From: Salinimicrobium sp. TH3
Lineage (GTDB): Bacteria; Bacteroidota; Bacteroidia; Flavobacteriales; Flavobacteriaceae
Assembly (NCBI RefSeq): GCF_026676115.1
Contig: NZ_JAPONB010000008.1
Span: 1 to 64,000 of the forward strand
Direction of reading: 5' to 3'
Length of the DNA: 64,000 nt
The notes beneath the pieces are model-generated. The model worked only from the letters and a program-made list of their open reading frames with translations, was not told the DNA's origin and searched no databases. Both the position numbers and the translations under genes were made by a program. The first letter of the stretch is position 1; every line of letters starts with the position of its first letter. Positions 54,120-62,962 of this stretch are shown here, one piece after another.

Positions 54120-57100
54120 TTAGAATTGTAAGTTTAACCCAATAGTAAACACACGTGGAATGGGATAGATCGCCCCGCTAACTCCTTCCAGTTCCGGGTC
54201 CAGACCAGAATAATCGGTGATGGTGAATAAATTCTCTCCCTGCAGGTATAACCTAAGGCTTTTCATCCTGATCCTTTCCAGGTAATTAGCATCTAAATTA
54301 TATCCAAACGTGAGGCTCTGCAACTTTAGGTAAGAAGCATCTTCAATGAAATAACTTGAGGCCCTTAACTCATCATTTGGATTGGTGAGGTTCACCGCTG
54401 GAATATTAGAATCAAAATTATCCGGGGACCAGGCGTCAAGTACTGCGGTAGACCAGTTGCCGGTACCATAGGTGAATTCATTCCCTCTAATGCCATTGTA
54501 AAGATCTTTTCCATATTCCCCCGAGAAGTTCATCGCCAGATCAAAGTTTTTATACTCTGCATTAAAATTAAAACCATAGGCGAAGTCCGGATAAAAATCT
54601 CCTATAAAGGTTCGGTCCTGGGCATTGATCACCCCGTCCTCGTTTATATCGGCATATCTTATTCTTCCCAAACCTGCACCGGGTTGGATGGCGTGCCTGT
54701 CAATCTCTTCTTCTGTTCTAAAGAGGCCGTCGGCTACATATCCATAGAATTTGCGATATGGATTGTTTAGCATGCCCCTTACAGGACTGTCAAAGAAGTA
54801 GGATTCCCCATTGCCAATTTCGGTAACTTCGTTCACGAAGCCCGAGAACTGGGCATCGAGGGAAAACTGAAATTTCCTGGAAGCATCATTCTGGTAATGA
54901 ATACTGGCATCCCAGCCTTTAGTTTCAAATGTTCCTGCGTTGGAAAGAGGATCTCCTGCCTCCACATTAGCTGTTCCGGGTAATTTCTGGAACAGTAGAA
55001 TATTTTCAGTTTCCTTGATAAAGTAATCCGCAGAAATAAGGATCCGGTTATTAAGGAATCCAAGATCAAATCCTGCATTATAGTCGGTCGTGGTTTCCCA
55101 TGTGATCCCTGTGATCCCGCGTTGCACCAGGTTAAAACCTTGTTCAAGGGTGCCGGAATTTTGGCCACTTAGAGGATAAGGCGAGTAATCTACACGATAT
55201 CCAAAAAGGTTATAAGAGGGATAAGTGTAACCGGAATTCTGATTTCCGGTTACACCCCAGCTACCGCGTAATCGGGCTCTGCTAAACGTATTTTCTTCGG
55301 GAAAGAAATCTTCATTATGAATGTTCCATCCTGCAGAAACTGCCGGAAAAAAATCCCCTTCGTTACCCGGGAACCTTGAAGACTCATCATAACGCAAAGT
55401 TCCTGAAAGAAGATATTTATCATCGTAATCATAATCCAGTTTACCAAAGTATGACTGCAACCTCCACTCCAGGCCACCCCCGGCGTTGAATTGCTCTCCC
55501 GAGCCTGAAGAAAGATAGGTGTAGTTTGGATCATCAAGAATATACCCTTCCCGGCGGGCATCAAAAAATTCATTCTCATATTTCACCCTTTCCATCCCTG
55601 CCAGTAAATTGAAGCCATGGTCCCCGAACTCGTTTTCATAGGTAAGGAAATTATTAAAAGTCTGCTCGATTCCATAATTTGAATATGTGGTAAGGCTACT
55701 TTCCTGTTCCACCTCTCCAAAATAACCTTCGGTAATTACAGGAGCATAGTTCCTGCCGTAGTTATTCCCGTAGTCTACAGTGTATCGGGAAGTAAATTTT
55801 AGCCCCTCAAAAAGATCTAATTCTGCTATCGCGCTTCCAAAGATCCTCCATCCTTTGTTTTGATTATTTCTGTTTCTATATAGAGTAGCTAAAGGGTTGG
55901 TTTGATCTCCCAGCCCATCATACGGACCCGCAAAATCGCCCTGAGAATCATATACCGGGATCAATGGATGCTGGCTTATAGCAGTACCCGCAACATTAGA
56001 ATTGATCTCTCTTTGGTTTACTACGCTCAGGTTTTCAGAAATTTTCAACCTGTCAAAAAGGGTAAAATCAGAGTTCAATCTCACCGTCAACCTCTGGTAA
56101 TTCGTGTACTTCATAGTACCCTCAACATCTGTATAGGAAGCACTGGCAAAGATCTGCCCGTCCTCAAAACCTTTAGATAAACCTATATCATAATATTGTT
56201 TAATACCTGTCCGATAAATTTCATTCTGCCAGTTTGTGTTTCCTGCAGGAACCAGTCCATCTTCATCAATGAAATCGGGAAATTCGGGTTCTAATCCGTT
56301 TCCGTATTGAGGATGGCTCGGTGTGGCCCCATCGTTTCTTTGAGCCTGCCAGTACACCTGGGACCATTGAAAAGCGTCGAGTACATCTATATCGTCTCGC
56401 AAAAAACTGAGACTGCTAAAGGTATTAAAGGTAAAATTCAATTGTTCCCCCTTTCCTTTCTTGGTCCTAATCACTATTACACCCCCCGAAGCCCTGGCTC
56501 CGTATATGGAAGCCGAAGCCCCGTCTTTTAACACCTGTATCTCGGCAATGTCATTTGGATTTAAAGTATTCAACCCAGATTGCGTAGGAACCCCATCAAT
56601 TACAAAAAGAGGGGAATCATTAGTTGTATCACTATTGGTAATTCCTCTCAGCCTGATACCGGCACCACCACCAGGGGAACCATCTGTAGCGACTCTTAGA
56701 CCAGACACCCTTCCTTCAAGCGCCTGAAGGATGTTAGTGTTGGATTGTTTTGCCACCTCATCCATTTCCACCACGCTAACTGCACCGGTATAATTCTCTC
56801 GTTGAATTTGCTGATAACCGGTGATGACCACCTCACTCAACATTTCAGTGTCGGCCGTGAGGGAAACATCGATCCGGGAACGTCCTCCAACCGGCTCTTC
56901 CCTTGTCTCAAATCCAATATAACTAAAAACAAGGGTTGCACCGGGTTCTACATTTTCCAGTCTATAATTCCCGTCAAAATCTGTTACGGTACCCTTGCTT
57001 GTGCCCTGGACAAAAATATTCACCCCGGGAAGAGGCATATTATCTTCGGCCGAGATCACAGTACCACTTACCTCCATTTGCTGTGCCCAGGAAATAAGAG

Positions 57101-57137
57101 GTAAAAAGAAACACAGTATAAATGCTTTGAATTTCAT
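54120..57137 (-). CDS. susC: SusC-family TonB-linked outer-membrane transporter
   Basis: A 1005-residue TonB-linked porter. A signal peptide (KAFILCFFLPLISWAQ) precedes a CarboxypepD_reg-like domain (SGTVISAEDNMPLPGVNIFV, GTVTDFDGNYRLENV). The plug domain begins at about residue 105 (EVVITGYQQIQRENYTGAV) and has FVIDGVPTQSGLNTLNPNDI and LKDGASASIYGARASGGVI, the SusC signature. A long barrel follows to the C-terminal strand (IPRVFTIGLNLQF). It imports fructan oligosaccharides with SusD. Expression probably depends on the divergently transcribed hybrid sensor. Confidence 0.95.
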   Translation of the reverse strand: MKFKAFILCFFLPLISWAQQMEVSGTVISAEDNMPLPGVNIFVQGTSKGTVTDFDGNYRLENVEPGATLVFSYIGFETREEPVGGRSRIDVSLTADTEMLSEVVITGYQQIQRENYTGAVSVVEMDEVAKQSNTNILQALEGRVSGLRVATDGSPGGGAGIRLRGITNSDTTNDSPLFVIDGVPTQSGLNTLNPNDIAEIQVLKDGASASIYGARASGGVIVIRTKKGKGEQLNFTFNTFSSLSFLRDDIDVLDAFQWSQVYWQAQRNDGATPSHPQYGNGLEPEFPDFIDEDGLVPAGNTNWQNEIYRTGIKQYYDIGLSKGFEDGQIFASASYTDVEGTMKYTNYQRLTVRLNSDFTLFDRLKISENLSVVNQREINSNVAGTAISQHPLIPVYDSQGDFAGPYDGLGDQTNPLATLYRNRNNQNKGWRIFGSAIAELDLFEGLKFTSRYTVDYGNNYGRNYAPVITEGYFGEVEQESSLTTYSNYGIEQTFNNFLTYENEFGDHGFNLLAGMERVKYENEFFDARREGYILDDPNYTYLSSGSGEQFNAGGGLEWRLQSYFGKLDYDYDDKYLLSGTLRYDESSRFPGNEGDFFPAVSAGWNIHNEDFFPEENTFSRARLRGSWGVTGNQNSGYTYPSYNLFGYRVDYSPYPLSGQNSGTLEQGFNLVQRGITGITWETTTDYNAGFDLGFLNNRILISADYFIKETENILLFQKLPGTANVEAGDPLSNAGTFETKGWDASIHYQNDASRKFQFSLDAQFSGFVNEVTEIGNGESYFFDSPVRGMLNNPYRKFYGYVADGLFRTEEEIDRHAIQPGAGLGRIRYADINEDGVINAQDRTFIGDFYPDFAYGFNFNAEYKNFDLAMNFSGEYGKDLYNGIRGNEFTYGTGNWSTAVLDAWSPDNFDSNIPAVNLTNPNDELRASSYFIEDASYLKLQSLTFGYNLDANYLERIRMKSLRLYLQGENLFTITDYSGLDPELEGVSGAIYPIPRVFTIGLNLQF

Positions 57138-57170
57138 AAAAGATATTTAAGTTATTCTCTTTTGCTTATT

Positions 57171-57201
57171 GCTATTTATTCGTCAAAATTTTTTTCTCAA
57201 A
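57171..57201 (-). promoter_or_regulatory. Candidate susC promoter
   Basis: On the minus strand TTTG (57198-57201) is followed after 19 bp by TAAATAGC (57171-57178), a partial match to TAnnTTTG. The -33 box overlaps the edge of one AACGTTTT repeat. The ATG lies 33 bp downstream. Confidence 0.35.
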
Positions 57202-57253
57202 CGTTTTCTGAACATAAAAATCAAAGTGATCTTTGCAGTCGGTTTAACGTTTT
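57200..57253. promoter_or_regulatory. Direct repeat AACGTTTT in the susC-sensor divergent region
   Basis: AACGTTTT occurs at 57200-57207 and at 57246-57253, 46 bp apart, in the shared regulatory region. AAACGTTT-type palindromes are known operators of sugar regulators, but here the likely regulator is an AraC-type domain. The role is inference. Confidence 0.35.
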
Positions 57254-57303
57254 GTTATGATGAGCAAATAGTCTCAAAAGCAGGAGCAATTTAAGACTAG
57301 CTG

Positions 57304-57336
57304 CTTGTTTATGCGGGGGTTGTTTTGGTATTTTTG
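57304..57336 (+). promoter_or_regulatory. Candidate promoter of the hybrid sensor gene
   Basis: TATTTTTG (57329-57336) matches TAnnTTTG exactly; CTTG (57304-57307), 21 bp upstream, matches three of four bases of the -33 box. This would give a leader of about 80 nt before ATG at 57423. Confidence 0.4.
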
Positions 57337-57422
57337 GGGTGACCAATTGGTACTCCCTTTAAAACTTGACATTTAGCGACCGGTTATATTATATCTTTAT
57401 TAAGATTTGTAAAAATACCTTC

Positions 57423-60083
57423 ATGCAAATAATCAAAAACATAATTTTTCTCTTTTTTGTCTTCATTTTCTCAGGATGTTCTACTTCAGAAAAAGAGGAG
57501 ATCACAATAGGCTTTTCGCAATGTTTATCTGATGATGCATGGCGGCAGGTAATGAATTCGGAAGTTTTTACCGAAGCCAATTTACTGGATGATAAAAATA
57601 TCAATATCCTCTATCGCTCTGCCAATGGAAACAACCAAAAACAGGTAGAACAAATTGAAGAACTCATCGCACAGGATGTAGATGTACTTATCGTCTCTCC
57701 CAATGAGGCCGCACCTCTTACAGAGGTTGTCTCCCGTACCTACAAAAAGGGGATTCCGGTTATAGTGGTTGACAGGAACATCAATTCCAATGATTTTACT
57801 GCTTTTATTGGTGGCAATAATTTTGAAGTGGGAATTTCGGCAGGAACAATGGCCCTCAACAAGCTGGAGCAAAGAGCTGTTGATACCGCCAGGATCCTAC
57901 AGGTAACAGGATTGCCAGGGTCCTCCCCTGCTGAACAAAGGCTCAATGGGTTTAACCAAAATATAAATAACAACTCTACACATGTTGTAGATATTCTTAA
58001 AGCCGACTGGCATAAGCAAACTGCTTACCGCAAGTTAGACAGCCTCTTCAAATCTTCAAATGTAGATTACGATCTTATTTTTGCCCATAATGATGAAATG
58101 GCCCATGCGGCTTATCTGGTCACGAGAAAATATTCCAAAAATCCGCTCATCCTGGGAGTGGATGGGCTTATTACTACCAATGGAGGAGTTCCCATGATCC
58201 TCGAAAAGCAAATAGATGGCACAATTTCCTATCCTACAGGAGGTGACCTGGCGGTGAGAACTGCTCTGAATGCCCTGGCAGGAAACAAGGTGGATAAATA
58301 CAATTACCTCAATACCCTGCCTATAGATTCCCGCAACGCTGAAACTCTTTTTTACGAAGGCATACGCCTCCAGGAACAAAAGGAAAAGCTCCGTAATCTT
58401 ATTGAAAGAAATGATGATCTAAACCTGAATATTGAAAAACAAACTAATGTAATATCTCTTTCCCTGGTCCTTATCTTATTACTGTTGCTCATATCGGGGG
58501 TGATATTTTACTTCTTTTACCACAAAAACAGGGCAAACAAACTCCTGCTTGAAAAACAACAGGTGATTGATAACCAGAACCAGTATATAAGGCAACAGAG
58601 GGATCATTTGTTGACAGCAGTAAGGAAGATGGAGGAATTAACAGAAGTGAAAACGAATTTCTTCACCAATATATCCCATGAGTTTAAAACTTTACTTACT
58701 GTACTCAAGCTGGATATCGACAAACTTAATTCCACAGATTCCACAGTACACCACCTAAAAAATAATGTAACGAAACTTACGAAAACCCTCAACCAGTTAC
58801 TTCACTTCCAAAAAGTTGAAAATCCCGACTATCCGGTGAGTTTTGAGTATGGAAATATTTCGCTCCTGATTAATGAAATAGCCGAAAACCTGCAACCTAC
58901 AGCCGAAAGCAAGGGATTATCCCTCGAGGTAAATACCCCCCACATACATTGCGAATTTGATCGTGATATTATGGATAAGATCCTCACCAACATCGTACAT
59001 AACGCCATAAAATATACCGAAAAAGGAAAAGTGAAAATTGAGCTTTTTAAAGAGGAAGACCTGGTAAAGATCAAAGTCACAGATACCGGAATTGGAATCC
59101 CTGAAAATGAAAAAAGTAAGATTTTTGAGCGTTTTGAGCATTCTTCTATTTCAGATTTCTCCGAAGATTCTTCGGGCATAGGACTCGACTTCAGCATGAA
59201 CCTTATCCTAATGCATGAGGGGAATATTGAAGTAGAAAGTGTAGAAGGCGAGGGCTCTGTCTTCACAATCACCATTCCCCTACGGCAAAACCCCGTTAAG
59301 AGGATCGACGTTTCAGAAACAATAGAAAATGCAGGAAACTTAAAGCAAAAGATACTGGTGGTCGAAGATACTCAGCAGATTAGAGATAGGATAAGGGACA
59401 TCCTGCGAGGAGAGTATAAAGTCATAGAAGCAGTAGATGGGCTTGATGGTTATGAGAAAGCCTGTTATCACAATCCAGACCTCATCATTAGTGATTTGCT
59501 AATGCCAAATATGGATGGCATAGAATTCTCCCAAAAGGTCTTTTCTAATCCAGTTACTATGGGAATCCCTTTGATCCTTCTCTCGGCAGTGAGCAGTGAT
59601 GAATCGATCATTCGTGGATATAAGATCGGGGCAGATGATTATATCACCAAACCTTTTAATCCTGAAACCCTTAAGGCAAGAGTGCGAAATCTACTGGAAA
59701 AACGATCGGCCTCACAAGGAAAAGCACCTATTGATGCTTTGGAATGCACGGGAGACAAGGATTCTGCCTTCCTGAATGAAATTAAGGAAATTGTGTATGA
59801 AAATATTACCAATCAGGATTTTAAGATCGATGAGGTGGTTAAAAAGGTGGGGATGTCACGCTCAAAATTTTATCGGAAGGTAAAGGATGTAACGGGATTA
59901 TCCCCTGTTAATTACCTGCGGAAAATTAAACTGGAATACGCTTCGCAGGTCATCCTGAAATCGGACAATACCATTTCTGAAGTTGCCTATCTCTCCGGGT
60001 TTTCTGATGTAAAATACTTTACCAAATGCTTTTTAAAAGAATTCAAGATATATCCTTCAGAATACCGAAAGAAGTTCCAGTAG
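57423..60083 (+). CDS. Hybrid two-component system sensor/regulator with LacI-type periplasmic domain (BT1754-like)
   Basis: An 886-residue one-protein signalling system. After a signal/membrane segment (IIFLFFVFIFSGC) comes a periplasmic sugar-binding domain of the LacI/RbsB type (about 25-320; ITIGFSQC, DVLIVSPNEAAPLTEVV, VIVVDRNI, ILGVDGLITTNGG). One transmembrane helix (about 343-367) follows, then HisKA with phospho-acceptor H419 (NISHEFKTLLT), HATPase (NIVHNAIKYTEKG, TGIGIP), a receiver with D691 (IISDLLMPNMDG) and a C-terminal AraC HTH. Bacteroides BT1754 has the same architecture and senses fructose. A TTG start at 57366 is rejected in favour of ATG at 57423. The H-box Pro is Leu here. 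Confidence 0.93.
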   Translation: MQIIKNIIFLFFVFIFSGCSTSEKEEITIGFSQCLSDDAWRQVMNSEVFTEANLLDDKNINILYRSANGNNQKQVEQIEELIAQDVDVLIVSPNEAAPLTEVVSRTYKKGIPVIVVDRNINSNDFTAFIGGNNFEVGISAGTMALNKLEQRAVDTARILQVTGLPGSSPAEQRLNGFNQNINNNSTHVVDILKADWHKQTAYRKLDSLFKSSNVDYDLIFAHNDEMAHAAYLVTRKYSKNPLILGVDGLITTNGGVPMILEKQIDGTISYPTGGDLAVRTALNALAGNKVDKYNYLNTLPIDSRNAETLFYEGIRLQEQKEKLRNLIERNDDLNLNIEKQTNVISLSLVLILLLLLISGVIFYFFYHKNRANKLLLEKQQVIDNQNQYIRQQRDHLLTAVRKMEELTEVKTNFFTNISHEFKTLLTVLKLDIDKLNSTDSTVHHLKNNVTKLTKTLNQLLHFQKVENPDYPVSFEYGNISLLINEIAENLQPTAESKGLSLEVNTPHIHCEFDRDIMDKILTNIVHNAIKYTEKGKVKIELFKEEDLVKIKVTDTGIGIPENEKSKIFERFEHSSISDFSEDSSGIGLDFSMNLILMHEGNIEVESVEGEGSVFTITIPLRQNPVKRIDVSETIENAGNLKQKILVVEDTQQIRDRIRDILRGEYKVIEAVDGLDGYEKACYHNPDLIISDLLMPNMDGIEFSQKVFSNPVTMGIPLILLSAVSSDESIIRGYKIGADDYITKPFNPETLKARVRNLLEKRSASQGKAPIDALECTGDKDSAFLNEIKEIVYENITNQDFKIDEVVKKVGMSRSKFYRKVKDVTGLSPVNYLRKIKLEYASQVILKSDNTISEVAYLSGFSDVKYFTKCFLKEFKIYPSEYRKKFQ

Positions 60084-60097
60084 TTAAAAAATAAAAA

Positions 60098-60222
60098 GGC
60101 TGTCTAAAATGCTTTTTTACGTCTAACTCAACTTGTTTTAGGTTCTAATCAAACCTGATAACCAGTTAAATAAGAATCTGAAATAAATTCAGAATGACGG
60201 CTTATAAGCTTTTTAGACAGCC
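60098..60222. repeat. 125-bp MITE-like element with terminal inverted repeats
   Basis: GGCTGTCTAAAA (60098-60109) and TTTTAGACAGCC (60211-60222) are perfect 12-bp terminal inverted repeats. Inside lies AATCTGAAATAAATTCAGA, a palindrome-like REP-type sequence. It sits exactly between two convergent genes, so it may also act as a bidirectional terminator. GGCTGTCT ends are common among insertion-sequence-derived elements in Bacteroidota (general knowledge). No target duplication is obvious. Confidence 0.75.
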
Positions 60223-60247
60223 CAATACTATCGGGTGACTAATCCAA

Positions 60248-61954
60248 TTAGTTGTTCATCATATAATTAATGCTGTTAGTAGTAAAATTCTCCACGTTGG
60301 CCTGGAATTCATTGGTTCTTCCATCGTTCATTTCCCACTCATAAGCTGCGATACCAATAGCTATAATTCGACCTTCGTAAGTAGCAGTTGGCAGGAATTC
60401 AATGGCGGCTATACAGCAAAGATCGGTTACATGCTGCCAGGTTCCCAGGATCCTTGAGGTAGTCAATTCCTCAAATTCTGCTCCACGGGCAACGCTCGCA
60501 TGAGGCTCGGTAAGCTCGGGAACAGCTCCAAGATCCCACATAGAATTATGATCTTCCTTGTACCCGGGATTGATAAAAGGCACAAAGTTATGACCAATAG
60601 ATTCCCCCGGTACTATCTCGTCGGTTAAACTAAGGCCCTGCATGGCAGGATGACTCATAACATCTGTAGGTAAGCCGGTGGTTGTATTCATACCCCAGTT
60701 GTCGGGGTTTGGTCCCCCTGCACCATTCCCTGCAATTCCCGGTTCGTAGGGAATACGGCCAAGATCATCTATGATCCTGGTTCCAAAACCGCCAAGGAAC
60801 ATATTTCCTCCGTTCTCAACATAGTTCGTAAGCGCGGTAATAGAAGCTGCAGTAAGGCTGCCATCGGGGTTATCAAAACTTCCGGTATTGTCATAATAAT
60901 AAACTACTACCTGTACCGGCTCAAGATCTTCGGCGGTGAAGTTTCCATTCTCAAGGTAAATGAAATTTTCCCCGTAATAAGATTTTAAAAATTCGGCAGC
61001 TGCTTTAGTATCGGCTTCAGAAAGAGCGGATATGCTCGCTGCACTTCCCAAAAATGCAATTATTTGCGGCTCTGTGACTGTAACCACATAATCTACAGAA
61101 TTGTTGTTAAGCGTAACAGTGAAGGTTACAGGGCCATTGCTGAAATCTACCGCCCCATTGGCAGTTGGAGTAACAGTGGCACCGTTAGGCACAGAAAGGT
61201 TTACTTCAACGGCGTTTAGATCGGTTCCTCCAGGGACAGAGACAGTCACTCTTTTGTTTTCCTGGTCAATGGTACCATTTGCTTCCACAGGAGAAGTAAT
61301 GCTAAAGCTGTTAATGGTAGGTTCAGCTCTTTCCTGTACGCTTACCTCATAGGTAGTTGTGGCTCCAAAATAGCTCACGGTCACTTCTACCGGGCCGTCG
61401 GAAAAGTCAATAACCGAACCGGATTCCGGACTCACAGTCGCACCTGCGGTAGTGTCAAATTCTACAGTAAGAGCAGAAAGGTCTGTTCCTATAGGCACTT
61501 TAGCAGAAGCTTTCTTAAGAGTTTGGTTCACAGTACCGGCTTCCTGCACAGGTTCGATGATCCTGAAGGCCGTAAGTTTCGGCACGCCCGCTTTGAAAAC
61601 GTTTACCTCATAATTCACTGTTTTAAATCCTTTAGATACATGGAAGTTGACATGTCCCGCAGAAAAATCTACAGTTGAACCCGGCTCTGGATCTACCGTA
61701 GCACCTTCAGAAGTAGTGAAGTCCACAACAACATTACTAAGGTCTGTATCCTGTGGCACGGTTACTTCAATCGTTTTCGCTTCCTCATCAATAGAAGCAG
61801 TGGCATTAATAGGTGAAGTAATGGCAAATTGCGAGATATATGGGGTTGCAGGAACCTCTGCAAAATCATCTGTTTCACAGGAAACGATGCCGACAATTAT
61901 GAAACTGAACATTGCCAACACAGCAATGACTTTCATGTTTAATTTTTTGATCAT
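60248..61954 (-). CDS. Surface lipoprotein with three DUF5018-like repeats and a DUF4960-like domain (candidate fructan-binding protein)
   Basis: A 568-residue lipoprotein (MIKKLNMKVIAVLAMF..., lipobox GIVSC, Cys26). Three tandem Ig-like repeats of about 90 residues follow. Each has the pattern F-x-I-x-x-P, then VxVPxGTDLSxxxV, GATVxPxxGxxxDFSxGPVxxTV, then YxVxV (starting near 37, 124 and 213). From about 297 a Rossmann-like domain of DUF4960 type follows (IIAFLGSAASISALSEADTK, VVVYYYDNTGSFDNPDG, NGGNMFLGGFGTRI). Such proteins accompany GH32 fructan loci, and a surface glycan-binding role is inferred. It converges on the hybrid sensor. ATG at 61936 is an alternative. Confidence 0.75.
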   Translation of the reverse strand: MIKKLNMKVIAVLAMFSFIIVGIVSCETDDFAEVPATPYISQFAITSPINATASIDEEAKTIEVTVPQDTDLSNVVVDFTTSEGATVDPEPGSTVDFSAGHVNFHVSKGFKTVNYEVNVFKAGVPKLTAFRIIEPVQEAGTVNQTLKKASAKVPIGTDLSALTVEFDTTAGATVSPESGSVIDFSDGPVEVTVSYFGATTTYEVSVQERAEPTINSFSITSPVEANGTIDQENKRVTVSVPGGTDLNAVEVNLSVPNGATVTPTANGAVDFSNGPVTFTVTLNNNSVDYVVTVTEPQIIAFLGSAASISALSEADTKAAAEFLKSYYGENFIYLENGNFTAEDLEPVQVVVYYYDNTGSFDNPDGSLTAASITALTNYVENGGNMFLGGFGTRIIDDLGRIPYEPGIAGNGAGGPNPDNWGMNTTTGLPTDVMSHPAMQGLSLTDEIVPGESIGHNFVPFINPGYKEDHNSMWDLGAVPELTEPHASVARGAEFEELTTSRILGTWQHVTDLCCIAAIEFLPTATYEGRIIAIGIAAYEWEMNDGRTNEFQANVENFTTNSINYMMNN

Positions 61955-62452
61955 GATTTATTGTTTTGAATTTGCTTTAAAATTACCTGTTCTGACCACT
62001 TTTGAAGGGGGTAAAATTGTTCAAAAGCGGTAGAGAAAATAGTTTTTACTCGCTTTTACATGAATAACTTCTGAATTATAGGTATTTATCCTGAAAAATT
62101 AAGTTTTGGATTTTGCCTATTCTGTTTAATCATGAAATGATTAGAACTTTTCATGAAGGTTTTTCTGAACAATTTTCGACCAACCCCCGAAATAATCTGA
62201 ATTAAGATATTAAAAGTACGAAGGAAGAAGTGAAAATTTATTTTTTTTCTGATCACTAATCACTGAAAACTTACTGCCTACTCACCCCTGCCCACTGCAT
62301 GTTTATTTATTTATTCCACTGTTCTTTTTCATTTCCCCCCAACCCTAAAGGGAGCTGAAAAAGAACAGAACCTGCTAATAGAAAAATATATCAATTTTGA
62401 TTTAATGTTCATTCATCAACTAGGAGCCTTTACATTATTCGGCACTTCCTAC
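61955..62452. other. Intergenic region with dispersed repeats
   Basis: About 500 bp, AT-rich. It holds the upstream region of the DUF4960-like gene, GTACGA-type short motifs near 62216, and two copies of an ACTGCCTACTC-type repeat (62277-62298 and the start of 62448-62469). No gene or clear promoter is seen. Confidence 0.6.
62277..62298. repeat. Dispersed CTGCC-type repeat, copy 1
   Basis: CCTACTCACCCCTGCCCACT and the two bases after it are identical to 62448-62469. The flanks also carry CTGATCACT and TTACTG as in the other copies. Confidence 0.8.
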
Positions 62453-62469
62453 TCACCCCTGCCCACTGC
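62448..62469. repeat. Dispersed CTGCC-type repeat, copy 2 (inside the 3' end of the SRPBCC gene)
   Basis: Identical to 62277-62298 over its whole length. It contains the stop codon (62453-62455) and last codons of the minus-strand gene. Confidence 0.85.
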
Positions 62470-62962
62470 GTACTGTTTTCTGATCACTGCCTTCTAAAAC
62501 TTCCCGCCATCTGCCACTTTCTGCATAATCTTTAAGAACTCTATTGCGTCCCTTTAGAAAATTGCTCATGTAGCTTTTGAGGAATAATTTATTTGCCAAC
62601 TCACCTAAAATGCCAAGCGGAGCCTGAAACTTAAAGACATCCCTCATAATTGTTCCTCCATTCGAGGTAGAAAAATAATGTTCATGCCTAAAACTTTTAA
62701 AGGCACCTTTCACCATTTCATCCGCAAAAAAATCGGGCCTGTCGAATTCTGTAACTCTGGTAGTAAGGCTTTGAACTACCCCAAGATGTTTCCCCCGCCA
62801 GGTAACAGTTTCATTCAGGCCTATTAATCCGCTGGTTCTTCCTGCAACTGCTCTTTCATCAGACGATCTATTGATCTTCGATTGAAAATCAATGCTCCTG
62901 GACAGATCAAATACAATCTGCTGCTCAGCTTTAATATATGTTTCTAACCTAATTACCGGCAT
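62453..62962 (-). CDS. SRPBCC (START-like) superfamily protein with repeat-derived C-terminus
   Basis: A 169-residue protein of the SRPBCC fold. It begins MPVIRLETYIKAEQQIVFDL, with VAGRTSGLIGLNETVTWRGK and the C-terminal helix region LGILGELANKLFLKSYMSNF. These are hallmarks of the cell-division-inhibitor-like/ligand-binding SRPBCC proteins. No ligand is known. The last dozen or so residues (EGSDQKTVRSGQG) are encoded by the dispersed CTGCC-type repeat, so the native C-terminus was probably near RWREVL. Confidence 0.8.
   Translation of the reverse strand: MPVIRLETYIKAEQQIVFDLSRSIDFQSKINRSSDERAVAGRTSGLIGLNETVTWRGKHLGVVQSLTTRVTEFDRPDFFADEMVKGAFKSFRHEHYFSTSNGGTIMRDVFKFQAPLGILGELANKLFLKSYMSNFLKGRNRVLKDYAESGRWREVLEGSDQKTVRSGQG

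Noticed and set aside
57366-57422. Longer N-terminus of the hybrid sensor
   Set aside because: It requires a TTG start; the ATG at 57423 directly precedes the hydrophobic signal/membrane segment.
61101-61352. Plus-strand frames inside the DUF4960-like lipoprotein gene
   Set aside because: They mirror the Ig-like repeats of the minus-strand gene and have no start context or motifs.
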